This document shows positions 1 through 8,994 of a stretch of DNA of 64,000 bases, one piece after another. Where the stretch lies: positions 2,663,369-2,727,368 of the forward strand of contig NZ_CP100445.1 in assembly GCF_024227435.1 (NCBI RefSeq), given 5' to 3'. The notes below the pieces were generated by a model. It did no database searches and was not told the DNA's origin. It was given only the letters and a program-made list of their open reading frames with translations. Within the stretch, counting starts at the first letter, position 1. Every line of letters starts with the position of its first letter. The translations under genes and the position numbers were made by a program. The DNA comes from Natrinema caseinilyticum (lineage in GTDB: Archaea > Halobacteriota > Halobacteria > Halobacteriales > Natrialbaceae).

Positions 1-75
1 CAACGACAGTCCCTGCAGAGCGCGTAGATCGCCGTACTCCTTTACGAGGTCGACGGTCTCGATGGCCGGTTGCAT
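1..75 (-). CDS. ABC transporter ATP-binding protein, N-terminus only
   Basis: Reading leftward from an ATG at base 75, 25 codons run off the window edge. They read MQPAIETVDLVKEYGD followed by LRALQGLSL, the usual opening of an ABC ATPase: first beta strand, the aromatic A-loop residue in VKEYGD, and the strand before the Walker A motif, which lies outside the window. The substrate and partner permease cannot be told. The gene is divergent from nothing here; the M50 protease gene lies upstream of it on the same strand, 112 bases away, so the two may or may not be co-transcribed. Confidence 0.7.
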   Translation of the reverse strand, partial: MQPAIETVDLVKEYGDLRALQGLSL

Positions 76-187
76 CGGCCCAGCCTCGGCCCCGGTCGCG
101 GTTAAGAATATTGGTATCGGAAGGTGAAACGGGCGTTTCGCCCGGGAGCATCGCTTCGGATGCGACGTCCTCGATGCGGCCTCGCGG

Positions 188-1420
188 TCAGTTCGCGGTC
201 TTCGGGCGGCTCGAGGGGGTCACCGAACCGCTTTGCTGGACGATGTCGAGGGCGGTCATGACGTCGCTCCGCGAGATCAGTCCCACGAGATCCCCGTCTT
301 CGTCCCGCGTCGGTTGCTCGTCGTCGCCCGATCGGCCGGCGAACCGGTCTCCCTGGTCGACGACGAGCAACCGACCGATCCCGTGTTCTTGCATCCGTTC
401 GATCGCGGTCATCGCGTCCGAATCGGACGTGATCGTCTGCAGATCGGACGTCATCACGTCGGCGACGGTGTAGGCGTCGCGTTCCACCGGCTGGACCTCG
501 CGGGCGTCGGAGAGCGTCACGAGGCCGACGAGTCGCTCGCCCTCGAACGCACCGCCGTCGACGACCGGATAGCCGGTGTGCCGTTCGCTGAACATCCGTC
601 GTATTAGCTCCGCCACCGACGTCTCCGGTTCGACGGTGTGCAGTTCGTCCGCGGGAGTCATGATGTCGCCGACGGTGACGTCCTGAAAGGCGGCTTTCAT
701 CGTCACCTGTTGGGCCTCGCTCGAGGCGGCGATGAAGACGAAGAAGGCGACGCCGATGAGGATGATATTCCCCGAAAAGAGGCCCATCAGGCCCATGAAG
801 ACGGCGAACAGCTTCCCGACGCTGGCGGCCTGCTGGGTCGCCTTCGCGTAGGGTTTGCTGCGAGCGAGCAGCGCTCGGAGTACCCGCCCACCGTCCATCG
901 GAAACGCCGGAAGCATGTTGAAGACGGCGAGTGCGACGTTCAGAATGGCGAGATAGCCGAGGACGAACCGCACGCCGTCGAGAGAGACGGGGGTGACGGA
1001 GAACAGCGCGTACGAGCCGATGCCGACCAGCACGCTGACGATCGGCCCCGCGATCGCGATATTGAGTTCCTGGCGCCAATCCTCGGGCATTTCGGTGAAC
1101 GCGGCGATTCCGCCGAACAGCCAGAGCGTGATCGAGTCGATCGGAAATCCGTACCGCCGGGCGGTCAACGAGTGACCGAGTTCGTGGAGGACGACGCCGA
1201 CGAACAGACCGACCGCTGCAGCCAGCCCCAGTAACCACGGGGTCGACCCACCGGTGACGGCGGCCACCTCGATTCCCGCATCGAGCACGTCGTTCAGGAT
1301 CTCCGAAACCTCCCCGATCTCCGCTCCGATGAGATACGCGAACAGCGGGAGGACGAGCAAGAACGTGAGATCGAGCTTGATCGGAATGCCGAACAGCGAG
1401 CCGATCCGAAAACTCCTCAT
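188..1420 (-). CDS. Site-2 protease family (M50) membrane metalloprotease with CBS domains
   Basis: A 410-residue intramembrane zinc protease. The first half is membranous, with helices around residues 13-35, 62-80, 122-142 and 152-170. The zinc site HELGH is at residues 79-83 and the third ligand lies in the PMDGGR motif (Asp176). Residues from about 245 to 405 form a CBS pair, which in this family senses adenine nucleotides and probably gates activity. The family cleaves transmembrane anchors of regulatory proteins; the substrate is unknown. I chose the ATG at 1420 because translation upstream of it is arginine-rich shadow sequence, while MRSFRIGSLFGIPI is the typical family start. The CBS segment contains an extra acidic loop (GRSGDDEQPTRDEDGD) near residue 385. 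Confidence 0.9.
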   Translation of the reverse strand: MRSFRIGSLFGIPIKLDLTFLLVLPLFAYLIGAEIGEVSEILNDVLDAGIEVAAVTGGSTPWLLGLAAAVGLFVGVVLHELGHSLTARRYGFPIDSITLWLFGGIAAFTEMPEDWRQELNIAIAGPIVSVLVGIGSYALFSVTPVSLDGVRFVLGYLAILNVALAVFNMLPAFPMDGGRVLRALLARSKPYAKATQQAASVGKLFAVFMGLMGLFSGNIILIGVAFFVFIAASSEAQQVTMKAAFQDVTVGDIMTPADELHTVEPETSVAELIRRMFSERHTGYPVVDGGAFEGERLVGLVTLSDAREVQPVERDAYTVADVMTSDLQTITSDSDAMTAIERMQEHGIGRLLVVDQGDRFAGRSGDDEQPTRDEDGDLVGLISRSDVMTALDIVQQSGSVTPSSRPKTAN

Positions 1421-1908
1421 ACCGTCTACTTTCGGCGGCGGAACCTTAAGCACGCCGCCGGTTCCCGGTATTTTGCGCCCCTTCGCCTCGTCGAACGTGG
1501 TCTCTTCGCATGCTCCGTCGCGAGGACCGCGACCGCTTTCTGAGCGTGCTCGCATCGCTCTCGAGTCAGGGGCTGATCGAACGGACCGACACGGCGACAT
1601 CGAGTACGTCCTCGCGAATCGAAGCCGACGGCGCCGCCGCATCTCTCACAGCGATCACGCGCTCGCTTCGGTACGCGCTCGATCCGGCCGTCACTCCTGG
1701 CACGCGCTCGCTCCGGCACCCGACCGATCGCCTGCGTCGTTCGTTCGGCCCGCCACATCGCACCCACGACCGAACGCGATGGCCAGTCGGTCTTGATGGA
1801 GACCCAGTTCGCTCGAGAGAACACGCCGGCGTTCTCAAACCGGCGGACGCGGCGCTTCGAAGCCTTTATCCGCGCGGTGGGCCTGCGTTTTCGTAAGTAA
1901 TCACAACC
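1421..1908. other. Intergenic region between M50 protease and L10e
   Basis: The 488 bases between the divergent genes hold no ORF with protein-like composition; the translations are arginine/serine-rich shadows. A TATA-like box (cctttatcc) at about 1863-1871 lies right for L10e and predicts a leader of roughly 15 bases. I see no repeat or RNA gene. Confidence 0.5.
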
Positions 1909-2439
1909 ATGTCCGACAAACCCGCCTCCATGTATCGGGAAATCAGTAAACCGGCGTACACTCGCCGCGAGTACATTACTGGCATCCCGGGATCGAAGAT
2001 CGCACAGCACAAGATGGGCGACGTCAAGGCAGACCCCGACGACTACCCCGTCCAGATCAGCCTCGTCACCGAAGAAGAAGTCCAGATCCGCCACGGCTCG
2101 CTCGAGGCCTCGCGCCTGTCCGCGAACCGTCACATGCTGAAAAACGCGGGGGAGGGCAACTACAAGATGATCCTGCGAAAGTTCCCCCACCACGTTATTC
2201 GGGAGAACAAACAGGCGACGGGCGCGGGGGCGGACCGTGTGTCCGACGGGATGCGTCAGGCCTTCGGGAAGATCGTCGGCACCGCCGCCCGCATCGACGC
2301 GGGCGAGCGGATCTTCACCATCTGGTGTGACGTCGACGACGCCGACTTCGCCAAGGACGCGCTCCGGCGCGCGTACAACAAGATTTCGCCGCCGTGTCGC
2401 GTCGTCGTCGAGAAGGGCGAAGAAGAACTCATCGCGTAA
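1909..2439 (+). CDS. rpl10e: 50S ribosomal protein L10e (uL16)
   Basis: A 176-residue ribosomal protein of the archaeal/eukaryotic L10e type, homologous to bacterial L16, which sits near the peptidyl-transferase centre and helps position tRNA. The sequence starts [20 protein letters not shown] and contains the conserved [19 protein letters not shown] and [14 protein letters not shown] blocks and the C-terminal [14 protein letters not shown] segment. Length is normal for haloarchaea. The gene stands alone with its own promoter region rather than in a ribosomal operon, which is usual for L10e. Confidence 0.96.
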   Translation: MSDKPASMYREISKPAYTRREYITGIPGSKIAQHKMGDVKADPDDYPVQISLVTEEEVQIRHGSLEASRLSANRHMLKNAGEGNYKMILRKFPHHVIRENKQATGAGADRVSDGMRQAFGKIVGTAARIDAGERIFTIWCDVDDADFAKDALRRAYNKISPPCRVVVEKGEEELIA

Positions 2440-2610
2440 ACGGTCGTTCGCTCGCGGGTCGGTAGCGGGTACTGTCCTTCCCTCGAGTCGTGCGCGCCCT
2501 CGAGCCGTGCGTCTCGAGCAACTGCGAGAGACGCACTTCCGGCAACCGCGTCCGATTCCGAAATCGCCGTCTCGAGCACCTTTTTGCCCCTCTGTTCCCG
2601 ACTACCGCGT

Positions 2611-3483
2611 ATGATCGATCTCGCGGTCGCGAACGATCAGGAGACGTTCGAGCGGATGCGAGAGCCGCTGGCCGAACGCGGAATCCGAGTTCATCACGTG
2701 CCCGTGCGCGAGCGAACGGTCGCCCTCCGAGATCCGCCCTGGGAGCCCGACGCGTACGACGTCGGCTTCGTGTACCCGGGCCGACTGATGGAGGGTGGAG
2801 TCGCCGATGCACTGCTCGCGGTCCCGTGGCTCAACGACCACGAGGCAGTGTTGACCTCGCGGAACAAAGCCGGTGTGCTGGCACGACTCGACCGCGCGTC
2901 GCTTCCGGTTCCCGACTCCGTGTACGTCTCGAACGACGTGTCCGAAGCCGAACTGACGGCGGTTTTCGATCGGTTCGATCCCCCGGTCGTGGTCAAACCG
3001 AACTCGACGACCCGCGGCGTCGGCGTCGCGAAGGCGCACGATCTGGACTCGTTTCTGGGGATCTGTGACTACCTCTCGCTGGTCCACGATTACCGGGCGA
3101 CGGGCGACCGGTCGTTTCTGGTCCAGGAATACCTCCCGAACGCGACCGACTACCGCGTGATGGTACTCGACGGAGCGTACGTCGGGGCGGTCGAGCGGCG
3201 ACTCCCCGACGAGGCGGTCCGTGAGGGGCAGTGGAAACACAACGTTCACCGCGGCGCCGTGGCGACCGGGGTCGATCTCCCCGATCCGTGGCGCGACCTC
3301 GCCGAGTCGGTGGCCGACGAACTCGAGGTTCCGTTCCTCGGCGTGGATCTGCTCGCAACCGACGACAAACTGGTGGTCAACGAGACGAACGCTCGACCGA
3401 CGATCGACGAAGAAACGAAGTACGAACCGAAATTTTACGACCGACTCGCGGCTACGATACGGGGCGTTGCCGATCGACGGTGA
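2611..3483 (+). CDS. RimK-family ATP-grasp ligase
   Basis: A 290-residue ATP-grasp enzyme of the RimK type, which joins an amino acid (often glutamate) to a carboxylate substrate using ATP. A central block runs VVVKPNSTTRGVGVAKA (the ATP-grasp lysine and glycine-rich loop, about residues 129-145), then FLVQEYLP (adenine-binding hinge) and, near the end, LGVDLLATDDKLVVNETNARP with the metal-binding acidic and Asn residues. The ATG at 2611 is preferred to the upstream TTG at 2584 because MIDLAVAND begins the first beta strand. The real substrate cannot be read from sequence; candidates are ribosomal protein, cofactor or small-peptide modification. The convergent Hsp20 gene ends 30 bases downstream. 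Confidence 0.85.
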   Translation: MIDLAVANDQETFERMREPLAERGIRVHHVPVRERTVALRDPPWEPDAYDVGFVYPGRLMEGGVADALLAVPWLNDHEAVLTSRNKAGVLARLDRASLPVPDSVYVSNDVSEAELTAVFDRFDPPVVVKPNSTTRGVGVAKAHDLDSFLGICDYLSLVHDYRATGDRSFLVQEYLPNATDYRVMVLDGAYVGAVERRLPDEAVREGQWKHNVHRGAVATGVDLPDPWRDLAESVADELEVPFLGVDLLATDDKLVVNETNARPTIDEETKYEPKFYDRLAATIRGVADRR

Positions 3484-3513
3484 AACCGAGCGTATTCGAC
3501 CGCGACTGATCGA

Positions 3514-3915
3514 TCACTCGAGACTGATGTCCGAGGACTGCTCGGCGGGGTCGAAGACGACTTCGAGGACGCCGTTGTTGTAGGTCGCGGCGGCGGTGTG
3601 TTCGTTGACGCGGGTCGGCAGCGAGACGCGCTCGTCGTACTGGCGGTGTTCGCTCTCCGCGGAGATTGTCAGCGTCTTACCGTCGCATTCGAGTTCGATG
3701 TTGTCCTTCTCGACGCCCGGGAGGTCGGCGACGACGCGGACCTCGTCGCTGGTTTCGTGGATGTCGACGTGCGTGTCCATTCCGAACCCGCTGTCGACGG
3801 TGCTCGAGGAGTCGAAATCGACGTTCGTATCCGGTCCGTTCATCATCTCGTTCATCATCCGCTCGATTTCGCGAAACAGGTCGTCGAAAGGTTCGTCGCG
3901 GTCGTCTCGTCGCAT
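3514..3915 (-). CDS. Hsp20 / small heat-shock protein
   Basis: A 133-residue alpha-crystallin-type chaperone that holds unfolding proteins without ATP. The N-terminal arm (MRRDDRDEPFDDLFREIERMM) is acidic and Met-rich; the alpha-crystallin core runs from about residue 45 (THVDIHETSDEVRVVADLPGV) to the GVLEVVFDP motif near residue 120. The ATG at 3915 is chosen over 3942: a T-rich element (gtttttgcc) about 28 bases upstream of 3915 would make the transcript start at or near that ATG and exclude the longer form. The classic C-terminal I-x-I motif is replaced by SDISLE. Confidence 0.92.
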   Translation of the reverse strand: MRRDDRDEPFDDLFREIERMMNEMMNGPDTNVDFDSSSTVDSGFGMDTHVDIHETSDEVRVVADLPGVEKDNIELECDGKTLTISAESEHRQYDERVSLPTRVNEHTAAATYNNGVLEVVFDPAEQSSDISLE

Positions 3916-4009
3916 GAGGCCACCTAGGGTGTCCGCTGGCAAAAACTTTCTGTCGTCGCTATAGGAACGACCGATCGGCTGCGAGCCGGTCTGACGGTCT
4001 GTCGCGATC

Positions 4010-5023
4010 CTAGAGGCCGATTCCGAGCGTCTCGTCGGTCGTCTCGATACTCTCTTCGGCGTCGGCGCCGCCGGTCACCGCGCGGATCGCGTCGATGTTC
4101 TCCGGCACGACGTCCGACTCCTGGTGGATTCCCTGGAACAGGTAGAGGTCGGTGTCGACGGTGGAGATGGATTCCTCCCAGATGCAGTTCTCCCAGAGGT
4201 CGCCGCGCGGTCGGCCCACGTCCAGCGCGTACTCTTTGAGTTTGCCGCTGCCGTCGATGGTCATGCGCTCGGGGATGAGGAACAGGCGCGACTCCGCCGC
4301 GAACAGTTCGCGGACGTCCGCTGCGTCGACGTCGGCCTCGAGCGTGACGTTCAGGCTGTGCATGTGCATCTGCGTCGCGGGCACCTTCATCCCGAGGGTG
4401 TCGATGTCGAGGTCGGGAAAGATGGTCTCGACGTCGGGACCGTGGTGAGACGGAACCGTCACCGGGTCCGGGAGGATGTCGTTGATCGGGCCGCGATCGG
4501 TTTGACCGGGGTCGCCGCCGCGACGGACGAGCGTCGCGCGGACCTTCTCGACGCCGTAGGCTTCCTGCAGCGGTGCGATAACCCGCGAGAGGCCGGTCGT
4601 GTTACAGGAGACGACGCGGACGTGATCGGCGTCGACTGCGTTTTCGAAGTTCGAGCGCGCGTTGAAACTCACGTCGGCGATTTCGGCGTCCTCGCCGCCC
4701 TGGTAGAGCGCGGGCGTATCGTACTCCTCGTAGAGGTCCTTGTTTTGGGCGCCGATTCCCGACGGCGTCGCGTCGACGACGACGTCCGCTGCGTCCACGA
4801 GATCCTCGACGGGGCCGGCGATCTCGAGGCCGGCCTCGTCGAACTGATCGGCCCGCTCTTCGACGGCCGCATAGAGCGGAAACCCCTTCTCGATCGCTGT
4901 TTCGGCCTCGAAGTTCGGCCGCGTCTTCGCGACGCCCAGCACTTCCATATCGGGTTGCCGTCGGACGGCGTCCGCGACGCGTTTACCGATCGTGCCGTAG
5001 CCGTTAATGGCGACCTGTTGCAT
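4010..5023 (-). CDS. gap: Type II glyceraldehyde-3-phosphate dehydrogenase
   Basis: A 337-residue archaeal (class II) GAPDH that interconverts glyceraldehyde-3-phosphate and 1,3-bisphosphoglycerate with NAD(P), a central step of the lower EMP pathway; in haloarchaea the type II enzyme is mainly associated with gluconeogenesis. The Rossmann motif [11 protein letters not shown] is at residues 6-16 and the catalytic cysteine is Cys140 in VVSCNTTGL. The motif PATQMHMHS is also typical. The start at 5023 is preferred to 5041: a TATA-like box (gattatc) about 30 bases before the ATG at 5023 would put transcription start between the two. It is monocistronic, on the opposite strand to the aminopeptidase gene. 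Confidence 0.95.
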   Translation of the reverse strand: MQQVAINGYGTIGKRVADAVRRQPDMEVLGVAKTRPNFEAETAIEKGFPLYAAVEERADQFDEAGLEIAGPVEDLVDAADVVVDATPSGIGAQNKDLYEEYDTPALYQGGEDAEIADVSFNARSNFENAVDADHVRVVSCNTTGLSRVIAPLQEAYGVEKVRATLVRRGGDPGQTDRGPINDILPDPVTVPSHHGPDVETIFPDLDIDTLGMKVPATQMHMHSLNVTLEADVDAADVRELFAAESRLFLIPERMTIDGSGKLKEYALDVGRPRGDLWENCIWEESISTVDTDLYLFQGIHQESDVVPENIDAIRAVTGGADAEESIETTDETLGIGL

Positions 5024-5254
5024 GTACTCGCAGTGATCCACCGAGCGGGATAATCGTTTCGAGGTCTCTCAGGCGATTTTTACTCGTATCGGAGTTTTCG
5101 ATCGCTCTCGAGGCCGATCTCGACACTCGTTGACACCACCCGTTCGATCCGGTTCGCTCTCCACGGCCGATACGAGCGCGGCCCGAATTTGAGCGCGGGG
5201 CGTCGAGCCGACTCGAAGACAAGACATATCGGCTCGCTCACCGCACGGCCACGT

Positions 5255-6208
5255 ATGCCAGGACTGCGAGCTGCGGCGGAGACGGCCGTCCATCAGTGTC
5301 TGAGCCTCGAGCCAGGAGAGTCGTGTGCGATCGTCACCGACGACGAGCGTGAACCGATCGGAACGGCGCTGTACGAGGTGGCGAGCGAGAGTACCGACGA
5401 TGCGGTTATCGTTCGGTATCCACCGGGCGAGACTCACGGCGGCGAACCGCCAGCACCCGTTGCGGCGGCGATGGCCGGCGCCGACGTAGTGCTCGCGCCG
5501 ACGACGAAGAGCCTGAGTCACACCCGCGCCCGGACCGAGGCCAACGAGGCCGGGGCGCGGGTCGCGACGCTTCCGGGGATCACCGAAGACGTCTTCACGA
5601 CGGGACTCGACGCCGATTACGACTCGATCGCGGCGACGTGCGATGCGGTCCGCGAGCAGGTCGCCGGAGCCGATGAAATCCGCGTCACGACCGATTCCGG
5701 AACGGACATCACGTTCGGTGTCGGCGACCGGGAGTGGCTCTCGGATACCGGTATCGTCCACGAGCCGGGTTCGATGTCCAACTTGCCGGCCGGCGAGGTG
5801 TTTATCAGCCCGGCGACCGCCGACGGGACGTTCGTCGTCGACGGAACGATGATGCCCCACGGTCTGCTCGAGGACGGCCGGACCCTCTCTTTCGAGGTCG
5901 AAGACGGCTTCGTCACCCGAATCTCCGACGACGAAATTCGCCAGGAAGTCGCGGACGCAGCCGAGGCGGTCGGCGACGCGGCGTACAACCTGGCCGAACT
6001 CGGTATCGGGACGAACGTCGCAGTCACCGACCTCGTCGGGTCGGTTCTGCTGGACGAGAAAGCCGGGGGGACCGTCCACATCGCGATCGGCGACGACGCG
6101 GGAATCGGCGGTGAGACGGACGCGCCGATCCACCTCGACGGGATTATCCGTGAGCCGACGGTCTTCGCCGACGACACCCCGATCGACCTTCCCGTGTCGG
6201 ACGACTGA
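5255..6208 (+). CDS. M29-type aminopeptidase
   Basis: A 317-residue protein of the leucyl aminopeptidase / M29-like family annotated in haloarchaea as aminopeptidase. Visible family features are the GTDITFGVGDREW block, the metal-site region HEPGSMSNLPAGEVFISP (about residues 169-186) and the C-terminal block LAELGIGTN plus KAGGTVHIAIGDD, which ends in HLDGIIREPTV. In this family two metal ions are held by Glu, His and Asp residues in those blocks. An acatacc-like TATA element (acatatc) about 28 bases before the ATG at 5255 suggests a leaderless mRNA and fixes that start rather than 5189. The substrate has not been shown; some relatives are dioxygenases, so the aminopeptidase name is provisional. 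Confidence 0.8.
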   Translation: MPGLRAAAETAVHQCLSLEPGESCAIVTDDEREPIGTALYEVASESTDDAVIVRYPPGETHGGEPPAPVAAAMAGADVVLAPTTKSLSHTRARTEANEAGARVATLPGITEDVFTTGLDADYDSIAATCDAVREQVAGADEIRVTTDSGTDITFGVGDREWLSDTGIVHEPGSMSNLPAGEVFISPATADGTFVVDGTMMPHGLLEDGRTLSFEVEDGFVTRISDDEIRQEVADAAEAVGDAAYNLAELGIGTNVAVTDLVGSVLLDEKAGGTVHIAIGDDAGIGGETDAPIHLDGIIREPTVFADDTPIDLPVSDD

Positions 6209-6626
6209 ATCGTCATGGCGTCGGCCGATTTCGTGTCGCCGATTCGGGTGCCGCGACAGCGCTCGGATCGAATTGGGACCGCCGGAGCCGCCACGCTCCC
6301 GAACACCACGACGTGTCGGGAAAATCGAACTCTCCGACGTCCGTTACGCGGTCGAGGGAACTGCTTCGGAGTGCACGTGGGGCGCGCGATGCCGGCAGGA
6401 ACGTATAGTAGCCGTCGAAAGTCCATGTACGCCCCGATCGCGTGTTCGCGGCCAGCGAGCCTTCGCTGGCCGCCTCGCTGCGAGCGGTGAGTGAATCGTT
6501 TCGACGGCTACTATACTTCTCAGGGCGGATCGAAGACCGTCGGGACAGGTCCCGTCTGTCGACGCGATTCGGCGGAACGAGGTCGGGTTCAATCTCCTTT
6601 TAGGTACGTAGTACGTATCGTGGCCT
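6209..6626. other. Intergenic region with MITE-like element
   Basis: The 418-base gap contains a 114-bp palindromic element (described separately) and, near 6596-6605, the TATA-like tccttttagg that lies about 28 bases before the next gene. Two shadow ORFs cross the element but have no protein-like composition. Confidence 0.5.
6403..6516. repeat. Palindromic MITE-like element with perfect 18-bp terminal inverted repeats
   Basis: The left end gtatagtagccgtcgaaa (6403-6420) is the exact reverse complement of the right end (6499-6516). Inside, a second perfect stem of 11 bases (gcggccagcga, loop gcct) folds at about 6449-6474, followed by a smaller gcctcgctgcgagc stem-like stretch. There is no ORF of its own. 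Terminal repeats plus small size fit a miniature transposable or dispersed palindromic element; I see no clear target-site duplication and only one copy in this window, so a structured RNA or terminator is an alternative. Confidence 0.65.
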
Positions 6627-7280
6627 ATGAACGAGACACCGGATCGGGTTCCAGCGCCCTGTCCCTCCTGCTCGCCGGACCTCGAGACGGTCCACGAGGT
6701 ACTGACGGCGGGCGGCGGGAACTTGACCGTTCGATGCAGCGAGTGCGGTCACGTCCACAAGATTCAGCCCGACACCGAACGCGAGGTGACCCTCGACGTC
6801 GTCGTCTCCCAGGGTGGCGAGTCCTTCACGGCGAACGTCACGACCCCGGAAGACGAATCGATCGAGGTCGGCGACGAGTTCATCCTCGAGACCGAGGCGG
6901 TCCTCTCGACCGTTCGCGTCACGAGCGTCGAACTCGACGGCCAGCGCCGTGTCGACTCGGCCCCCGTAGACGAAATCGAGACCGTCTGGACCCGCGAGGT
7001 CGATAACGTGGCCGTCAACGTCACCGTCCATCCACAGGACGGCTCGCGAGACGACAGCCGAAGCATCACCGTCCACGTTCCCGGCGACTACGAGTTCGAG
7101 GTCGGCGCGGTCGAGTCGTTCGGCGACGAGGAGTTCGAAATCGACGCCTTCGTCGTCCGGGACGACGCCGCGGGGTACGAACGTGACCGCTTCGAACTCG
7201 AGGGCGACGTCGCCTTCGCGAAGGACATAAAGCGGGTGTACGCCTACGACGAGCAGAGCACCGCCTGGTCCGCCTGGTGA
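6627..7280 (+). CDS. HVO_0476-type zinc finger protein
   Basis: A 217-residue haloarchaeal protein with an N-terminal zinc ribbon: Cys12 and Cys15 (CPSC) pair with Cys37 and Cys40 (CSEC). The remainder is an acidic beta-rich domain with repeated TANVTTPEDESIEVGDEF-like and NVAVNVTVHPQD segments, perhaps an OB or SH3-like barrel. It resembles the family named after Haloferax HVO_0476; the resemblance is from memory. A TATA-like box about 28 bases upstream suggests leaderless translation. The function is unknown; nucleic-acid binding is a guess from the zinc ribbon. The methyltransferase gene follows on the same strand after 237 bases. Confidence 0.78.
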   Translation: MNETPDRVPAPCPSCSPDLETVHEVLTAGGGNLTVRCSECGHVHKIQPDTEREVTLDVVVSQGGESFTANVTTPEDESIEVGDEFILETEAVLSTVRVTSVELDGQRRVDSAPVDEIETVWTREVDNVAVNVTVHPQDGSRDDSRSITVHVPGDYEFEVGAVESFGDEEFEIDAFVVRDDAAGYERDRFELEGDVAFAKDIKRVYAYDEQSTAWSAW

Positions 7281-7517
7281 CGGGCCGCGCGTGACCCCCA
7301 CCGGACCGCGGTGGTAGCCACCCGTTCCGTGTCCGTCACCTTTTCAGTATCTGATAGACCTTCGATAGCCGTCGCGACTGGCCACCGCCGCTTGTCGTCG
7401 CCGTTCGCTGCTCGCTCGAGCGGGCCGAACGCGCCGGTTTCTTACGGATCGCGTGGGTCGGTCGCCGGCCAACTCCGCAAGCGCGCCATTGATAACTGCC
7501 GGTGCGATAGCTGGCGT

Positions 7518-8288
7518 ATGGACCCCGCGGTACTGCGAGAGGACATGGTCGACGGCCTCGAGGCCGCCCCCAAAAACGTCCTCGTCGACGAAAACGTGGC
7601 CGTCGCGATGCGGGACGTCCCCCGCCACGCGTTCGTCGATGACGAGCGAACGGCCTACGCGGACCGCGAACACGAGGCACTCGGTACTCGCGTCCTCGCA
7701 CCACGGACGGCCGCTCGGTTGCTCCAGGCGCTCGCCCTCGACGACGACGAGACCGTCCTGATCGTCGGCGTCGGCGTCGGCTACACGGCCGCCGTCGCCG
7801 CCGAACTCGTCGGTGAGACTAACGTTCACGCCGTCGATATCTCCAGGCCGCTGGTCGTCCGAGCGCGTGGCAATCTCGCCGAAGCCGGCTACGATGGCGT
7901 TCTCGTCGACTGTCGCGACGGCGCGAACGGATTTCCCGAGTACGCGCCGTTCGACCGGATCCTCCTCGAGGCGGCAACCGTCGACCCGCCTCGTGCGCTA
8001 CTCGCGCAATTAGCCGACGGTGGCCGGTTGGTCTTTCCCCGCGGGACCCGGAACCAACGGCTCGAGGCCATCTCGGCCGACGGTGAGCGTGACCAGTTCG
8101 ACGCCGTTTCGTTCGATCCGCTGCTGGTCGACGGCGAGCAGTCGGGGGCCGTCGAACGGAATCGAATGGAACGGGAAGACCGCGAACGAGCGCAGCGACG
8201 GGCGGAATCTCACCGCGGCTGGGAACAACACTGGATCGAATGGGACGAGACGAGCGACACGCAGTCACAGCGAAGTCGCTCGCGATAG
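7518..8288 (+). CDS. pcm: Protein-L-isoaspartate O-methyltransferase-like protein
   Basis: A 256-residue SAM-dependent methyltransferase of the Pcm type, which methylates isoaspartyl residues formed by protein ageing and so starts their repair. The N-terminal block VPRHAFVDDERTAYADREH is the family substrate-side motif, and VLIVGVGVGYTAAVAAEL (about residues 77-94) is SAM motif I, followed by VDCRDGANGFPEYAPFDRILLEAA. The C-terminus is extended by a charged helix rich in Arg and Glu (MEREDRERAQRRAESHRGW). The start is the ATG at 7518, about 27 bases after a ttgataac box; the upstream reading is shadow sequence. Motif I reads GVGVGY, typical for haloarchaeal paralogues. Confidence 0.87.
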   Translation: MDPAVLREDMVDGLEAAPKNVLVDENVAVAMRDVPRHAFVDDERTAYADREHEALGTRVLAPRTAARLLQALALDDDETVLIVGVGVGYTAAVAAELVGETNVHAVDISRPLVVRARGNLAEAGYDGVLVDCRDGANGFPEYAPFDRILLEAATVDPPRALLAQLADGGRLVFPRGTRNQRLEAISADGERDQFDAVSFDPLLVDGEQSGAVERNRMEREDRERAQRRAESHRGWEQHWIEWDETSDTQSQRSRSR

Positions 8289-8540
8289 CGGTCGTGTAGT
8301 GGTTCGGTTCCGGATTGAAGCGTCGAGAGACGCGTGGTCGCGACGGTTACTCGCCCACCGACCGACTCCGCGGGCGGTCACCGTCGCGGTCATCCAGCCG
8401 CGATAGCTCGCTGACAGTAGTCCCCGTCTCTGGAAGAGGGTAACCGAATCTGGGACTTTCGAACGACTCCGCGGCATCCGCTTTGCATTTCTGTGAAGTA
8501 CGGAAAGGGGGATGGGGGGATGAGGGGATGGGGGGATGGG

Positions 8541-8570
8541 GTGGCGACAGTCTATCTCAGATCGCCATCT
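8541..8570. repeat. Direct repeat copy 1, with G-rich tract
   Basis: The 30 bases starting gtggcgacag and ending atcgccatct are identical to 8896-8925, 355 bases away. They are preceded by a G-rich tract (8507-8543) with five G runs of 4-6 and followed by an A/T-rich tail whose ctcta-ttaatta end resembles the tail of copy 2. Confidence 0.8.
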
Positions 8571-8895
8571 ATCTGTACGGGCCGCGGATGGTTAACTATG
8601 GTTTACAATCATTTAGTGATTTGTTGAAAACCACTCTATTTAATTAGCAACCGGATCGGACCAATCGCCCCGGAGTCGCTGATTGCACCCCCGATTGCCT
8701 CTCGTCGACGAAGATTCCGTCGCTGACTGAGACTGCGACTCGAGAGCAATCGTCTACGACGACGGCTTCGTTCGTCGAGGACTACTTTCGGCGCTTGGCA
8801 GAGAATCGTCTCGACGGATCGATCGTCGGGCGAGCTGACGAACGGGTTTCTCTGTTGCCAGTGGATTCCAGGAAAGGGGGGTGGGGGGATTGGGG

Positions 8896-8925
8896 GTGGC
8901 GACAGTCTATCTCAGATCGCCATCT
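8896..8925. repeat. Direct repeat copy 2, in the 3' flank of the Bat-type regulator
   Basis: Identical 30-bp core to 8541-8570. It is preceded by G runs at 8876-8896 and followed by an A/T-rich tail that runs into the regulator's stop codon at 8995-8997. On the minus strand it would be part of that gene's 3' UTR. Confidence 0.8.
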
Positions 8926-8994
8926 ACTCGTACGAACGGATAGTGATTAAGTATAGCTTCTAACTGTATGTGTGGTTACCTGGAACGACTCTAA

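Larger units (their letters stand above)
8289..8994. other. 706-base intergenic region with duplicated 3' UTR-like block
   Basis: No convincing gene. The stretch holds two related blocks, about 8503-8655 and 8871-9000, each made of a G-rich tract, a 30-bp identical core and an A/T-rich tail; the second overlaps the stop codon of the minus-strand regulator. The DNA between the blocks shows nothing recognisable. Confidence 0.55.
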
